The notes: a model not told the origin generated them from the sequence alone. A DNA stretch of 64,000 nt from Cryptomeria japonica (GCF_030272615.1 NC_081409.1:476307573-476371572); one strand, 5' to 3'; shown: positions 1 to 11,800, counted from the stretch's first letter. Program-made: numbers and translations.

Positions 1-286
1 TAATATGCTCGAGCAAAACTAAGATCCTATTAAAGGCAGAGATGATTTCCTTTCCTATTATAGTATTTTTGTTCCAAAAGATCATAGTTCCTCTAGAGGC
101 ACCCTCTGAGTTAGTTCATATGACTCCGTTTTCTTTGAAAATTCCGATCCTTTCAACTTTTTCTTTAGACATCTTGGTTTCCTGAACAAGGACCACATCT
201 AGTTTATGATCTCTGATGACGTTTTGTAACACATCCTGCTTATGGGGGGCGTTTAGCCCTCTGATATTCTAGGATATAATCTTCAT
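1..286 (-). pseudogene. LINE ORF2, N-terminal endonuclease fragment
   Basis: Starting at the ATG at 286 the minus strand encodes MKIIS, a stop, NIRGLNAPHKQDVL, then LDVVLVQETKMSKEKV. This is the beginning of the endonuclease/exonuclease/phosphatase-type (APE-like) domain that nicks target DNA in L1-type LINEs: the N-I-R-G-L motif and the QETK motif carrying the catalytic glutamate are both visible. Two in-frame stops are seen: TGG-to-TAG at the conserved Trp of SWNIRG, and one after KENGVI. The frame otherwise stays open to the window edge. It lies 60 bp downstream of ORF1, as expected for a bicistronic LINE. Confidence 0.85.
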
Positions 287-345
287 ATTTTAACTGGGGA
301 TAGGGCTGACTCGATGGAACACTATGTTCCATCAACACGGTTCTT

Positions 346-1941
346 CTAGCTTTCCTGTTCCCTTTGATGTTTTAGGGATGGCCTTCCCTGCTTTTTATTT
401 TGGCTTCCAACATCTACCTTTTTCTTAATCTTGCTTCTAGTTGAGATTCCTTCCTTGAGTTCCTCCTTGTTCAATTTTCCTTCTCTCGACCTAGGAATCT
501 GGAGGGTTTCATCCATCATAAGCATGCTTTGGGAAGGGCTTTTGCAAAGGAGAGGCTTTGGGCTTCCATTAGTTAAGAGAAATAAGGGTTTAGAATCATA
601 AGGGTCTTGGGCTTCATTAAAGTCATTAAAGTTTGTGTCAGCCGATTTAGAGAGTGAAGAGGCTGGAAATGGTTCTTCCTTCTCCTGGCTAGCTGATCTG
701 TCCTTTTGGTCTGGAATGGATTCATCCTTCTCCTGGTTTACAATTTCATTCTCCTGGGCTTCTGGGATTTCTTTGTTGATCAACTCAGTTCCTGGCTCTG
801 CTTCTTTGGAGCTCTCTAGTGGGTCGTTGGAGCAAACACAATCTTGTTTATCATTGCTACTACTCCCAGTCCTCTTGATTTCATTCATATGTTCCATTGC
901 ATCCTTTTTTTGATTACTCTCGGATATTGATGAATCTACTTTTTTGTTTGTCATTTGCCAGATCTTTTTGTTCTTAGAGATACTATCTGTCTTGCATTCC
1001 TTGCCTTTCTTAAGCGGACAAGATTTTGCCCAATGCCCTGATTTTTTGTAGTGGAAACAGGCAAATGGTAGAGATTCATATTCAATAGCTTGGGACCATT
1101 TTCCTAGTTTAGATATGATATCTATGGATTGAGGCATATTTGTCATTTGGTTAACATTTACGCAAATTCAAGCAAAGACTAACCTTGATTTAGCCACCGT
1201 CATCAGGTCAATCGATAAGAGTTCTCCAAAGGATTTCGCAATGCCCTTGAAAACTTCCTCATTCTAGTATTCAAGCGGGAGACCCAGGAGGCATGTCCAT
1301 ACTGGCGCAGAAATGAAGAAGGATTCATCCAGGATGAGATTCGGGGCCCATTTCTAGAGAGCCAGGGAAGACTTGCCAAACATCCAGGGGCCTTCATAGA
1401 GAGCTTTGTTCATGTCTTCTTCAGAGTTGAAGGTAAAGGTAAAAAACCCTCTAGGCAGTGCCACCACTTCCACTTGTCCTTTCACCATCCATTTTCTCCT
1501 TATGAAATTCCTAACATCATCAATGTTGGGCCTAAAGCCAAAGAATCATCCCACTAAGGTCATCGATAGGCCAACTATAGTCATATCGACCACTTTGTCT
1601 GGAATGGAAATAGCAACTAGACTAGAGACAGGGTCTGAGATGTTCGTAACTTCCGGAAGCCCAAATTTAACCAGTGGCTTCACTCCAAAGAGAGAGGACC
1701 ATTTTTTCCATTTTCCTCTGTCCTGTGGGTCCCCGGGGATCGAATCTTTTTCTTCTCCTAGTTTTGTTGTTTCCTTGTCCTCTTCTGACCCTTGAGATGT
1801 CTGACCTCCTACCTGCGTGCTAGATTTGATCCTAGGGGAACAACAGTTTCTAGGAAAACCACCATTCCCAGGAATTCCCCCATTTCCCAATTTGAAATTT
1901 GGGATTCTCACTCCTTTTCGCTCTGCTCCATTCCGCTCCAT
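346..1941 (-). pseudogene. LINE ORF1: DUF4283-type RNA-binding protein with zinc knuckle, decayed
   Basis: Plant LINE ORF1 proteins bind the element RNA. The first ATG of the long frame is at 1941; the N-terminal part is basic and proline/glycine-rich. The DUF4283 core follows at about 1560-1205, recognisable by VRNFIRRKW, ALYEGPWMF and PVWTCLLGLPLEY followed by KGIAKSFG. At about 1180-1030 comes the segment joining the core to the zinc knuckle. The knuckle reads CFHYKKSGHWAKSC (about 1050), so the second cysteine of C-x2-C-x4-H-x4-C is replaced by tyrosine. The C-terminal 220 residues are charged, low-complexity and lysine/glutamate-rich and end at 346. Breaks include TGG-to-TAG in the core (after GLPLEY), a stop before KWAP and an Arg-to-TGA change just before ICVNV. 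Family assignment is from these motifs; the exact subfamily is not determined. Confidence 0.85.
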
Positions 1942-1968
1942 TCCGCTTTGCTATCCTTGATATCACTA

Positions 1969-1970
<2 letters not shown>

Positions 1971-2000
<30 letters not shown>

Positions 2001-2021
2001 TACTACTATTATTATTATTAA
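1971..2021. repeat. (TTA)n microsatellite
   Basis: About 17 TTA/TAC triplets, interrupted by a short TAC run, adjoining the 5' end of the LINE. Confidence 0.9.
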
Positions 2022-2104
2022 TTTTATGAGCAATGTTAGTTAAAGATGAAAAAATTGAATAACGATGGAATTAGTTTAAAAAGAAGATTTAAGAATTGGT
2101 GGCT

Positions 2105-2530
2105 TGCATGTGAGGTCATAATTTATTTGGAAATTATTTATTTTCTCAATATTTTAATTGAACACATGGTGTAGGAGAAATAAGAAGATTCTAGAAATGA
2201 ACTCAAATTCAAATTTTAAATGCATGGTCAAATGTAACCGCCACTATGACAAGTTGTAAGGAATATGTCTTGCATGAAAATATAATTTGGGAAAGAATCT
2301 CAAATTCAAAACTTGAATGCATGGTCAAGTGTAACCTCCACTATGTCAATAATCATTTTTGCATAAAATTAAATTGGAAATTAATGATTTTCTCAATATG
2401 TTAATTTAGCACATGTTGTAGGAGGAAATGAGAAGATTATAGAAGAGAATTTTAAATTCAATTTTTGCATGTAACCCCCACTATGACAATTAATCATTTT
2501 GCATGAAAATTATTTTGGGAAAAGAATATG
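2105..2530. repeat. Diverged tandem repeat, about 3 copies, in AT-rich spacer
   Basis: The block TGCATGGTCAAATGTAACC followed by CCACTATGACAA recurs with changes at about 2220, 2317 and 2466. Between them recur a ...CTCAATAT.TTAATT...GGAG.AAAT.AGAAGATT... block and GCATGAAAAT...TTGGGAAA. The units are uneven in length (about 100-150 bp). No coding frame survives. The spacer continues to 3250 without a supportable gene. Confidence 0.6.
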
Positions 2531-3249
2531 GAAATCAATTAGTTTCTTTTGTAGAGGGAAAATGACTCTCTTTTCTATATATTGAGTTCTAGATTTTCAA
2601 AAAAGTGGGAATTCATAATTTTGTGATGACAAAATAGTCTTGAAATTCTTATGAAATTAATTTCAATATCATGTTAGTTGTAGGTAAAATTTCATAGATG
2701 TATTGCAGGCTTTTGGAGAAGATCATTACTAAGCTTCAAGGAGGATTGGAGGATAGCAGGGAAAACAAGGAGTGAATCAACAACAAGGTTTCTTTTTAAG
2801 TCATCTTGAGAAATTAGGTTCCCCTCTTCCATATTCACCTTTATGATTTCTACCAAAAAGATAAAAAATGGAAAGGACTTTTATTTGCATAATATTGAGT
2901 TTTTGCACTCTTTTGTTTCCAGATTTTGATAAGGAAATCTATTTGCATGTACCATCTTGTTTTCAGATTTTGATAGAAGGAATATGTATGCATGCATGTT
3001 ATAGTTTCTTTAGAAATTTAGGGGATTAAAATATTTTTAATAGAGATATCAATATTTCATTTAATGGGTTAAATAAAATAGTAGATTCATTTCTCATATC
3101 AGAAAAAGGGTTTCTCATTTTGTTTTCAGATTTTTGAAAAATAAAAATGAAAAGAATAAATTAGTAGTTTCTTTCAAAGAAGGGTATATTCAAGTGTACC
3201 TATTAAATCCACATTTCATTCACTAGTTATTTATTGTTTTAAGGGTTTT

Positions 3250-3366
<117 letters not shown>

Positions 3367-3435
3367 TTCCATTGGTAAGACTAAAATAAATAAATAAACA
3401 TATAAATATGTAAGAGTTAAAATTTATTTTGTTAA

Positions 3436-3717
3436 GTCCAAGGGGTTGAGCTTAACTGGTTAAAACACTGGGTTCTCATTATGGAGACCCAAGTTCAATT
3501 CCCAATAGGGACATCTAAAGTGAAATTCTAAGTTGTGACTCTTGGCCTTCCAAAGGATGGGGAAGGTCTTGGGGTCAATCTAATCAAACATAATAATAAT
3601 AATAAATCAAAGATATGTAATGGGGATGGGGCCCCATACTATGGCCCCACTGGTTCATAGCTCTAGTCAAAAGCTATTCAGGGTTCAGCCAATTACCTAT
3701 CAAAAAAAATAAAAAAA
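3436..3717 (+). mobile_element. tRNA-derived SINE with perfect 12-bp target-site duplication
   Basis: The head resembles a tRNA gene: an A-box-like GAGCTTAACTGGTT at 3448-3461 and a B-box-like AAGTTCAATTCCC at 3491-3503, properly spaced for an internal RNA polymerase III promoter. A non-tRNA body follows, with a (TAA)n stretch near 3590-3604, and the element ends in an A-rich tail (about 3701-3717). It is flanked by perfect direct repeats of TTATTTTGTTAA at 3424-3435 and 3718-3729, the hallmark of LINE-mediated insertion. A true tRNA gene is unlikely: the acceptor stem is absent and there is a tail and a TSD. The perfect TSD suggests a relatively young insertion. No other copy was noticed in the window. 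Confidence 0.88.
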
Positions 3718-3730
3718 TTATTTTGTTAAA

Positions 3731-4100
3731 ATATATCTATGTTCAAAATTTGTTTTGTAAATTTAAGTATATTTATTATTAAATTTTAGTTTATTTAAGG
3801 TCAAATTGAATTTATATAATTATGAATGATTAAATTTAATTAAATACTATTTAAATGTTATTATTGAATAAATTAATTTATTTAAACAAAAAATAATAAT
3901 AAAGCAGTTTGAATTTCAAATGGGTGGGAGTATCCCACATGGCTGCATTGATTAAGGGCTAGGAGATGCAGCTTTGTTAGTCTCTAAATAAAAACTAGTC
4001 AATGAAAGTATTAAGTAACCTACCTAGCTTGCTGGTGCATAAACAAATTAGGTGGCGGGTGGTTAGGGGTTCAAACCACTACCCCAATCTCCAACGGCTG
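3731..4100. other. AT-rich spacer, no gene seen
   Basis: Very AT-rich to about 3910, then mixed composition leading into the first copy of the TATTCTGGCTCCAAAA motif at 4105. No coding frame of substance. Confidence 0.6.
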
Positions 4101-4104
4101 TAGC

Positions 4105-5337
4105 TATTCTGGCTCCAAAATGGCATATGCCTCCATATGATGCTGAAGGCATACCATTCAAATACGACAAGTCCATGAGAGTGACGTTCCTAGGACCCAC
4201 AAATGACATGGAGGAATTTGTGGTGGTGATGACATGGATGTTGTTGTCGGTTTGTGTTTGATGGAAAATCTTGCTCGTGGTTAACATTTTCCTGGTAGTT
4301 GTCACCATGATGCGATAGTTACATCAGGCGAGGCGGTTAACATATCGTTGGCCAGGTGGTTTACATTTTTGGTGACCGCCAGTTTTGATTTTATTTTATT
4401 TTGAATGGCCACACGGCCATTTTTTTGGCTAACCCACTTTATTGTGTCCACAAGTCGACTAACATCAGCGGTCACATGTTATGGGCACAGTTTTCAATTA
4501 ATTTTTTTAAAAAATTTGAATGAAAACTCGATTTCATGAAAATTGAAAATATATTTCGTTTGGGAGCTGCATGCAGAACACACTAGTGGAGGCAAAACAA
4601 AATATTCGACGGTGTAAATTCATGTCGATCGTGGCATGACAATGTCCCCGATTGAATCATTGAGCGAAGGAGTTGTGCTTCAATTGTAGTTATAGGTATG
4701 CATTGTTAAAATATCTGTGGCTCCAAAAGGGAGGACAAAAGCCGACCGCATGCATAACGCGAGTTGTCTGGGTATAATGGAGCTTCCTGTTAACATGCGA
4801 GTTTTTTCATGTGCAAGGAGGAGGTATCATAGGGCTCGCATAGGGGGGTAATACGATTGAAGATTGTCGTTTAGGGTTATGGCGACATCGGTAAATTCAA
4901 ACCCTAACAAATAATGATAGTTTTATGATTCCTTCGTCAACCCTATGTTTTCAATTGTAAATTTTTATATCATTTTTGTATTGCAGAGGTGGTTGTGAGT
5001 GTGGCCTTGGGAGGTGTCAAGAGTACAATGATTTGGGTGGAGGCTTAGAAGGCTGTGGTAATTTGAAACCCTAAGACATTCAATAAATTTTTTTTTTTTT
5101 GCTGTGTCATTTTGTGATCTCTCTAAAAATTAGGCATCATTTTGCAGCATGGTCGTGTTAGGATACTGAGGTTCCCTGTTTGTGGTTTGGCAAAGTGAAG
5201 AAGATCTACAAGATTTTAAAGGTATGTATATTTCCATAATTATATGTGTCAATTTTCCATAGTCAGAAGAGTTGTTAAAGATAAAATGCTCGTTCTTATA
5301 CACACACATTAAAAGATAGAAAAAATAAACAACTGTT
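4105..5337. other. Noncoding repeat-derived DNA with an end motif at 4105-4123
   Basis: It starts with TATTCTGGCTCCAAAATGG, the reverse complement of the end motif shared by many repeats in this window. The rest shows only short open frames and no recognisable protein. A T-run lies at about 5087-5100. Confidence 0.5.
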
Positions 5338-5584
5338 GGCATGTGTGTGTGTGTGTATTACTTCATATTCATATATATATATGGGTTTGGCAGGCTGCAT
5401 ATATTTTGGCTCATTGTTGAAGGGCATCCGATTTTTGAAGGCTTGATTGTTGATGGCTCATTGTTGAGGGCTGATTTTTGGTATTTTGTTGAAAACCTTC
5501 AAGGTTTGCATTGTTTGTTTGCGGTTTGGCATGTGCTAGTATATATATGTGTGAATATGAAGCAATACACACACACACACAAAA
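5338..5584. repeat. Inverted repeat with GT/AC arms
   Basis: The left arm (about 5338-5391) has a GT run, then ATTACTTCATATTCATATAT and GGTTTGGC. The right arm (about 5526-5584) is its reverse complement with a few changes and ends in an AC run. The loop is about 135 bp and includes the CATTGTTGA/TCAACAATG motif that recurs at 5950-6020 and 44600-44790. Confidence 0.65.
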
Positions 5585-5718
5585 ACATGTCCTCTACAAT
5601 ATAGAGGAAAATGATAGAATAAAATATAGATAAAAGAAACTATGGAAATATTATGCTCTGTTTCCATTATTCTCAGGTGCTCATTAGATGAAAAAAAAGA
5701 AAACCTAACCCTAGCGGT

Positions 5719-6020
5719 CTCTAACCCTAACGCAATGGTATGCATCTATTCTGGCTCCAAAATAGGCAAATATTCGACATAGGTTGAAGCTATTCTGGCT
5801 ACATATAGAGGCAAACAAGAAACACAAACAAAAAAAGCAAACCCTGATGATTTTAAACAAAATCCAAACCAAAAGAGGAAAAATACGAGTTATAGAGGTG
5901 GATTTCAACATACCCCAAGCCGCAACATGACACAGAAAACTGCAGTCCCATAAATCCCCCTTCAACAATGAGCCAGAATAGACATAGTCTGCTTCAACAA
6001 GGAGCCCTTCAACAATAATG
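5719..6020. repeat. Foldback-family fragments with end motifs
   Basis: The motif block CTAACCCTAACGCA...ATCTATTCTGGCTCCAAAA at 5719-5763 is nearly the same as the block at 44308-44352. Further motif copies lie at 5791-5800 and, in the opposite orientation, at 5969-5984. Two CCTTCAACAATG units lie near 5960 and 6005. Confidence 0.6.
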
Positions 6021-6322
6021 TTTTCGTTTGCGCATTAGTCTTACTTTTTACACGTTAGGTAGATTAAAAAGGTGACATGTTTGCTATCGTCAAATAAACA
6101 ACAGATCAACTCCTAATTGTCAGCAAATCGCAAATCAACTCCTAAACAAGAGTAGGTCATGCACAGTCAAGGAATGGTTGCATCAACCAGGCAACAACCT
6201 GATTTTGAGGAGTCCGTTTGCATCAAAAGGCAAACCATAACATGTAAACGAGGTCAAGACCACGTAAAAGAAGCTCAATTTGAAACAAAACATTTTACCT
6301 CACTTTCTCTTTCATAGAGCTA

Positions 6323-6625
6323 TTAGGTGCCTGCCACTTGTATTTGCATATATATTTATTCTTGGAAATGTATGTTGATGCATGTCATTGGTATGATAGG
6401 TCCTTTTTGGAGCCATAATAGATGCGTCTCATGTATGTCGATTCATGTCGTTGGTACAATCTCATTTTTAAGCCAGAATAGACATGTCTAACACAAGTTG
6501 GAAGCACCTAATCACACTCAAAAAACTATAGAATAAACATATATGCAAATATATGTGGGAGGCTATGTGTATTGTGGCTCGAAAGAGGACCTATCATACC
6601 AACAACATGCATCGACATACATTTA
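6323..6625. repeat. Foldback repeat with arms ATGTATGTYGATGCATGT
   Basis: The plus-strand arm at about 6368-6429 reads ATGTATGTTGATGCATGTCA, then TTGGTATGATAGGTCC and TTTTTGGAGCCATAATAGA. The reverse-complement arm lies at about 6571-6625. A second direct partial copy ends at 6485. A similar arm occurs at 45601-45660. The right half is rearranged relative to the left, because the TATATTTATTC block lies on the inner side. Confidence 0.6.
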
Positions 6626-7021
6626 TGAGACATGCATACCATGCCAACTTGTCATGGCACTCGGACCCATGGTATGTGATGTGTAGTTGTTGTCGAGTTC
6701 TCAGTTTCACTCCTTAGGGCCCATGCAAAATTATGTGGACATGCCATAGGATGGTTGTGGCATGCTTTGTGGTTACTACCAGTTTATTATGCATATCACA
6801 CATTAAAATCTTGTGAATGAAGGAATCACGTTTAGACAACATCTCACCAGGAAGAAGAGGTCGCATGTTGCAAAACTTGGTATGTTTGTCAGAGAAAAGA
6901 CTAGCACGAAACTCAAGTTACTCTCACAGCGGGACGCCTCTATTGTGGCTGCAAAAAATAGTATGTGGGACTAACACCCCATGTTTGTGGCAGGTTTTTA
7001 ATCATAGGTTTTGCATTTGAT

Positions 7022-7345
7022 GGATGCTTTTGTCTAACACAACGTTGTTAGTCTGTACGATTTGTCTATTTTGAAGCCAGAATAGACACAACCTCTCAGA
7101 CCATTGTTCATGTACAGTTTGTGATTTGATGCAGCTAACAGCGGTAAAGCCAAAGGCTAACACACGATGCAATTTACAATTGGAGTTAGTCAATAACAAG
7201 GCTCGAGAATAGACAAATGCTACTGCATGTTAGTGACATATTATTCAATTGTAGTCATTGAATGTAAAATATAGTGTAAAACATGTGACTAAGTTGCATG
7301 TTAGTCAGACCATAGCATTGATTTCAAGTCAGAATAGAGGCGTCT
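7022..7345. repeat. Foldback arms of the GACTAACA/TGTTAGTC family
   Basis: A right-facing fragment (7029-7090) ends in TTTTGAAGCCAGAATAGACA. A left-facing arm (about 7226-7310) carries the order GTTAGTGACA, GTAGTCATTGAATG, GTGTAAAACATGTGACTAA and GCATGTTAGTC found in the arms at 36320 and 43241. A last motif copy sits at 7327-7345. Confidence 0.6.
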
Positions 7346-7349
7346 GTCC

Positions 7350-8490
7350 TTGAGCGCATAACAACAGTATGGAAATAGGTGGCTGATATAGACAACTCTG
7401 GCACAACTCTGGCACTATGGAAAATTGACACATATAATTTAGGTAATATAAATTACTTAGTGGTAGTTTATATTGAATGTTAAACTGCATTTTCATATAT
7501 GAACATGTAGGTTCCTTTTATGTCTTTTGGAATGCATTTACTTCCCAATGTAGACTACCACTAACATTAGTTATCCATGCAGGTTGTTAATTTTCAAGGA
7601 CTATTGAGTAGTCCCCTGGCAAACGTCCAGACATTCCTAGGTTGTTGCTCTCTCTCCCTTCTTTAATACTACTTGCACTATAATGTCCCCTTATTAATAA
7701 TCTTTGGGCTTGTGCAACTTTTTGAAAGGGGCTTGATATATATATATATAGTTTGTTGTATATAATTTTTTTATGCGATACAAATGTATGTATAAATTTT
7801 AGTTCTTGATCATGTAATATTAATGTCCTTACTTTTACTGAATTTGTTAATGATGAAAATGAACAATGCAATTGGCTGATGCCTTATATTATATGGTATA
7901 GATGCACCATATTAGACAATAAGATATTATTTTCCAACCTGAATGCAGTACGATTGTTATTTATGGATCTTCGAGTCATGAAAACAATGTTGAATATATG
8001 AACCAGAAATCTTGATTCTTACGAACTGTGTTATAAATTTGTATATATTCTGTTGATTTGCATGAGAGTTTTCATGTTCATCCCATTGTATTTGTATATC
8101 TAGATTATTGATGTTTGTGATGTTTGAGAAGTACATGTGTTCGATGATCCAACTCTGATTTGAAATGTTATTTGGGCTTCTGTTTTAGATGTTATTTGTA
8201 TATCTAGATTATTGATGTTCCTGATGTTTGAGAAGTACATGTGTTCGATGATCCTTCACAGTGTTTTTCTTTTCTTTTCATAACTTAAGACTAAGTTTTT
8301 AATAAATAATAATATTCCCATATCAACAAAGAGATGGAAGCTTTAGAATACATACTCATTTCAAAAGACATGTGTCTTTGGAATAATGAATTGGAGGTCT
8401 CTGTACCCATTAATTATCATCAAAGACTTTGTTAATGATAATGAATCCTTGTGTATTCTCTGACATAGATTGACCATCTTAATTACTGCA
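7350..8490. other. AT-rich spacer, no gene seen
   Basis: No coding frame of substance. A 60-bp duplicate containing TGTATATCTAGATTATTGAT and GAGAAGTACATGTGTTCGAT occurs at about 8092-8150 and 8190-8251. Confidence 0.55.
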
Positions 8491-8494
8491 CACT

Positions 8495-8592
8495 CATTTT
8501 ACACCATCGATTTTGCAATTAGCGGCTGCGATTGACTAACCTGTCGCTAACAAATTGTAGGAAAGGTTCATTTTGGAGCTAGAATAGACACA
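8495..8592. repeat. Right-facing arm of the GACTAACA family
   Basis: It contains TTTTACACCATCGATTTTGC, GCGATTGACTAACCTGTCGC, AAAGGTTCATTTTGGAGC and ends TAGAATAGACAC. With the left-facing arm at 7226-7310 it could bracket a 1.4-kb non-autonomous element, but the left outer end does not keep the GCTCCAAAA terminus, so the pairing is only suggestive. Confidence 0.6.
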
Positions 8593-9210
8593 GCTGATGT
8601 GCTAAGCATGTTTTGCATCCTTCTTTATCAATCCTTAACAAAGTCTAGTTTTTGTGTTGTATTTTGGATGGGGAGAACACAGGAAGCCTTTTTAACAGCG
8701 TTGGCGATGGATCATAGTCATTATTTTGTTGCAATTGCAACAAAATATGTTATACAGTGGAATGCCATGGATAGTTTATGGCTAAACCATTAGCTGGGTT
8801 GTACATAACAAAATAACATGTTGAATTTGTATTGCAATGTGGGAATAACCGGTCGTGTGTTGGTTGTGTCATTTGTGGTGAGTGTGTGGTGTTATTGATA
8901 GTGTGAAGAATATGAATTACATTTTTTTGTTTTAGTTCAATCATGTCAATTGTGTTGCAAAAAAGGTTGAGGAAAATTGTTGATCATGATTATGGGTTAG
9001 TGGAGCTAAAGGCAGATGATCTCCTGGGAGTTGGCCATGTTCGCTTCCCAATGACATGTGACATCGGCCTACCTGTAAGCTAAGTATTTTTAATGGATTA
9101 TGCAACATGTAGTATTTCTTGGTGTTGTCACTGTTTAATGCTTGTGATTGGAGAAGCAATTTGTATACCCAGGATAGGGTTGGGCTTTCATATGCGGGAC
9201 CAATTTGGCA

Positions 9211-9630
9211 TTCATATCTGAAAGATTCAGGAGTTGGGCTTTCACACTGGGAGTAGTTGAGGATTCAAATCTGAAAGAGTTAGGAGTTGGGCTTTCAGAT
9301 GCACGACTAGTTGGAGATTCAAATATAAAAGATTCAAGAGATGGGCTTTCACATCCAGGACTAGATGAGGATTCAAATCTGAAAGAGTTAGGAGTTGGGC
9401 TTTCAAATGCGCAACAAGTTGGGGATTCAAATCTGAAAGATTTAGGAGTTGGACTTTCACATCCATGACTAGTTGAGGATTCAAATCTGAAAGAGTCAGG
9501 AGTTGGGCTTTCAGATGCGGGACTAGTTGGGGATCCAAATCTGAAAGAGTCAGGAGATGGACCTTCAGGTGAGGGACTAGTTGGAGATTCAAATTTGAAT
9601 GAGTCACGAGTTGGGTCTCCAATTTTGAAC
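9211..9630 (+). repeat. 54-bp coding minisatellite, about 7.5 copies
   Basis: The unit begins GATTCAAATCTGAAAGAG and encodes DSNLKELGVGLSDARLVG (18 residues). Copies start at about 9263, 9317, 9371, 9425, 9479, 9533 and 9587, with a partial copy before the first. Period and frame are kept; one GGA-to-TGA change at 9466-9468 stops it. The open antisense frame here is a by-product. Confidence 0.85.
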
Positions 9631-10769
9631 CCATTGTCAAGTCAGCTTCTCAATGACTGCATAACCACACTAGTAATTATTTATCATTGTATTATATTTT
9701 TTTTCCATCATTGCATGGCATGGTTGCTGGAAGTTCGGATTTATAAGTGGAAGTGTAGATATATACATGGGCATAAAATGCATCGATGATGTGTGCTATT
9801 TTATTGAACAACATTATGATAGTGTTTGTGCTAGTGAGGAAGATGAGGCAATTGGAAATGTAGATGAGGGCAATTATACTGATGCTCCAGGCGGTGAGAG
9901 TGAAAAGGGAGATGTTCATAGAAAGCATGAGGTGAGCATAGAGCAAGAGACTGAATGGCAACATGATTCTATCAATGCTCATGAATAGGAACAAGGAGGA
10001 GGGAGGAGTAACAAGGAGGTCCACTATTAGTCATTATATATTGGATTATCTTTATAATGCTTGATTAGTGCAAAATTGAATGTGACTCTTTATCTCCGTT
10101 GGTTGTGCATAGCAACAAGCTGATCACAAAAGAGAACATATTAATGGTAGGTTGCACTACTTTTGTCTCTTCTGTTATTGTTTCAAAAGTGGAGGCCATT
10201 AGTTTTGGGATTTGGGGAGGCTTAATATGCATAGAGCCAAAGAAAATCAACTTCCATTATTGGGGATTGCACAATGCAGTCGTCAACCATGTGGTAGTGG
10301 ACAATGCAACATGGATCATTCAAAGAAATCACTAATGCACCTGAAAAAGAGGGAGTCTAATATCGATTACCAAATGTGTTTACGACACAGTATGCAAAAA
10401 AAATGTGTCACTGACTGACTGTGCATGAAATATGGCAAGAAAACACATGATGAGCTTCCTACCGAAGGGAAGGAAGAGATAAAGGAAGCAATGCGAGTGT
10501 ATAACAACAATCTGGTTAGGGAGGCGAGAAGGAAGAAGGTTTTAGAGTTACTAGAAAGAAAGAATATTGCAACAGAGGTAATTTTTAGTGATTGTATTGT
10601 TTTGCAATTTACTAAACTCCTTTAAACATGTGAAGAATGACTTATTGACCTATCCTATCCTGGTGCCTAGATTTTAAGTGACGGTGTAGGCCATGGCGAG
10701 GAAGTTCTAGCATCGAAGGCTAATTGTGAAACAAACATGCCAGTGAATAAGGTTGCATCTATTTCATTG

Positions 10770-11025
10770 GGGAAAAAAAAACAAGAATGCTACAGAAAAA
10801 ACAAGGCCAACTTCAGATCCTGAAACAAATGAGGGTGCACCTATTTTGTCAAGGAGGCAAAAAAAGAAGAATACTGCGGAAAAAACAAGGTGAACTTCAC
10901 ATCCTGAAACAAATGTGCCAGTCAATGAGCCTGCATGTGATTTGTCAAGGAAGCAAGAAAACAAGAATGCCGTAGAAAAAACAAGTTCGATTTCAAATGA
11001 GGCAACACGTTTGTCATCGAAGGTG
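10770..11025 (+). repeat. Coding repeat of about 27 residues, 3 copies
   Basis: The plus-strand frame after the A-run at 10771 reads three related units of the form KKNTAEKTR.TS.PETN.P. It is part of the same pseudogene and lysine-rich. Confidence 0.6.
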
Positions 11026-11170
11026 ACTGTCTGTTGGCCTGTCCATATGTGTGTTTTCATTGCATGGTATGCTTTGTACTCCACTGTGTAGTATGTTGAC
11101 TATTTCATCCATGTCATTGTAGGATAATTTTGATGGGGTCCATGGAGGGAGCATGGACTATCCCATGGTA

Positions 11171-11800
11171 TTGGATGACATGGAATGTAGTGTGCCCAAA
11201 AAATTAAGTCTAAAATCTCGGTCATCTGTTAGGTATAAGTCTATTTCGTCAAAGAAGCTGAAGGAGATGTCGAATAAAAAATTGGGTGCATGCAGTGGCG
11301 AGAAGATTGCGGAGCAGTCTCTTGAGTTGGGGAAGACGATGGATGATAGGAGTAAAGAATAGTCAATGCAGTTGCCTGGTGACACCATGTGTGGTGTTCC
11401 CAAAAAACCAAGTCCAAAATCTTGGGCATCTATTAGGAGGAAGAAGTTGAAGGAGACGACTATTGAAAAACCGAGTGCATGTAGTGGCGAGACGATTGCA
11501 GAGCAGTCTCCTGAACTGGGGTAGAGATTGGAGGATAGGTGCAAAGATGAATAGGTAATGTGGTGCTATTGTGCATGACATGTAGTGCTATATCATCACA
11601 TGGTGTGTTATACTATAGAGTAACTCTTTTTGTATGCAGTCGGCCATGGTATTGGACAAGAAACTTCAGAAGTCTATTTCAATGGAGAAGTTGAAGGAGA
11701 CACTGAATGGAAATTTGAGTGCATGCAGTGGTGAGAAGATTGCAGAGGAGTCTACTCAATTAGGGCAGACAATGGAGGATAAGAGCAGAGATGAACAGGT
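11171..11800 (+). repeat. Coding repeat of about 60 residues, 3 copies
   Basis: Copies at about 11171-11350, 11366-11545 and 11640-11800 each contain KKLKE(M/T) followed by a central ACSGE(K/T)IAE motif and an LG..(M/L)(D/E)D(R/K) tail. The third is separated from the second by an intron-like stretch, so the duplication was of exon-sized units. Confidence 0.7.

Larger units (their letters stand above)
1..1951 (-). mobile_element. LINE retrotransposon, cut by the window edge
   Basis: Read on the minus strand, this segment holds an ORF1 (1941 down to 346) followed by the start of an ORF2 (from 286), the order of plant L1-type LINEs. The remainder of ORF2 (reverse transcriptase, RNase H) lies outside the window. 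The 5' end is placed near 1951, just before a TTA microsatellite; a short 10-bp duplication (TTCCGCTCCA, 1931-1950) sits in the 5' leader. No target-site duplication could be checked because the 3' end is missing. Premature stops and frame breaks make it inactive. Confidence 0.85.

Noticed and set aside
1406-2043. Plus-strand open frames opposite LINE ORF1
   Set aside because: Shadows of the minus-strand ORF1; the DUF4283 motifs are only on minus.
3436-3510. Possible tRNA gene
   Set aside because: A- and B-box-like sequences are present, but there is no matching acceptor stem, and the unit has a body, A-tail and target-site duplication, so it is a SINE.
5700-5740. Telomere-type CCCTAA repeats
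   Set aside because: Only isolated CTAACCCTAA words beside the foldback end motif; no array.
5341-5968. Several overlapping short open frames on both strands
   Set aside because: They are driven by GT/AC and AT runs and inverted repeats; composition is not protein-like.
9242-9640. 132-codon minus-strand open frame rich in LTLSDLNPQL
   Set aside because: Antisense by-product of the 54-bp coding repeat; the plus-strand frame fits the neighbouring exons.
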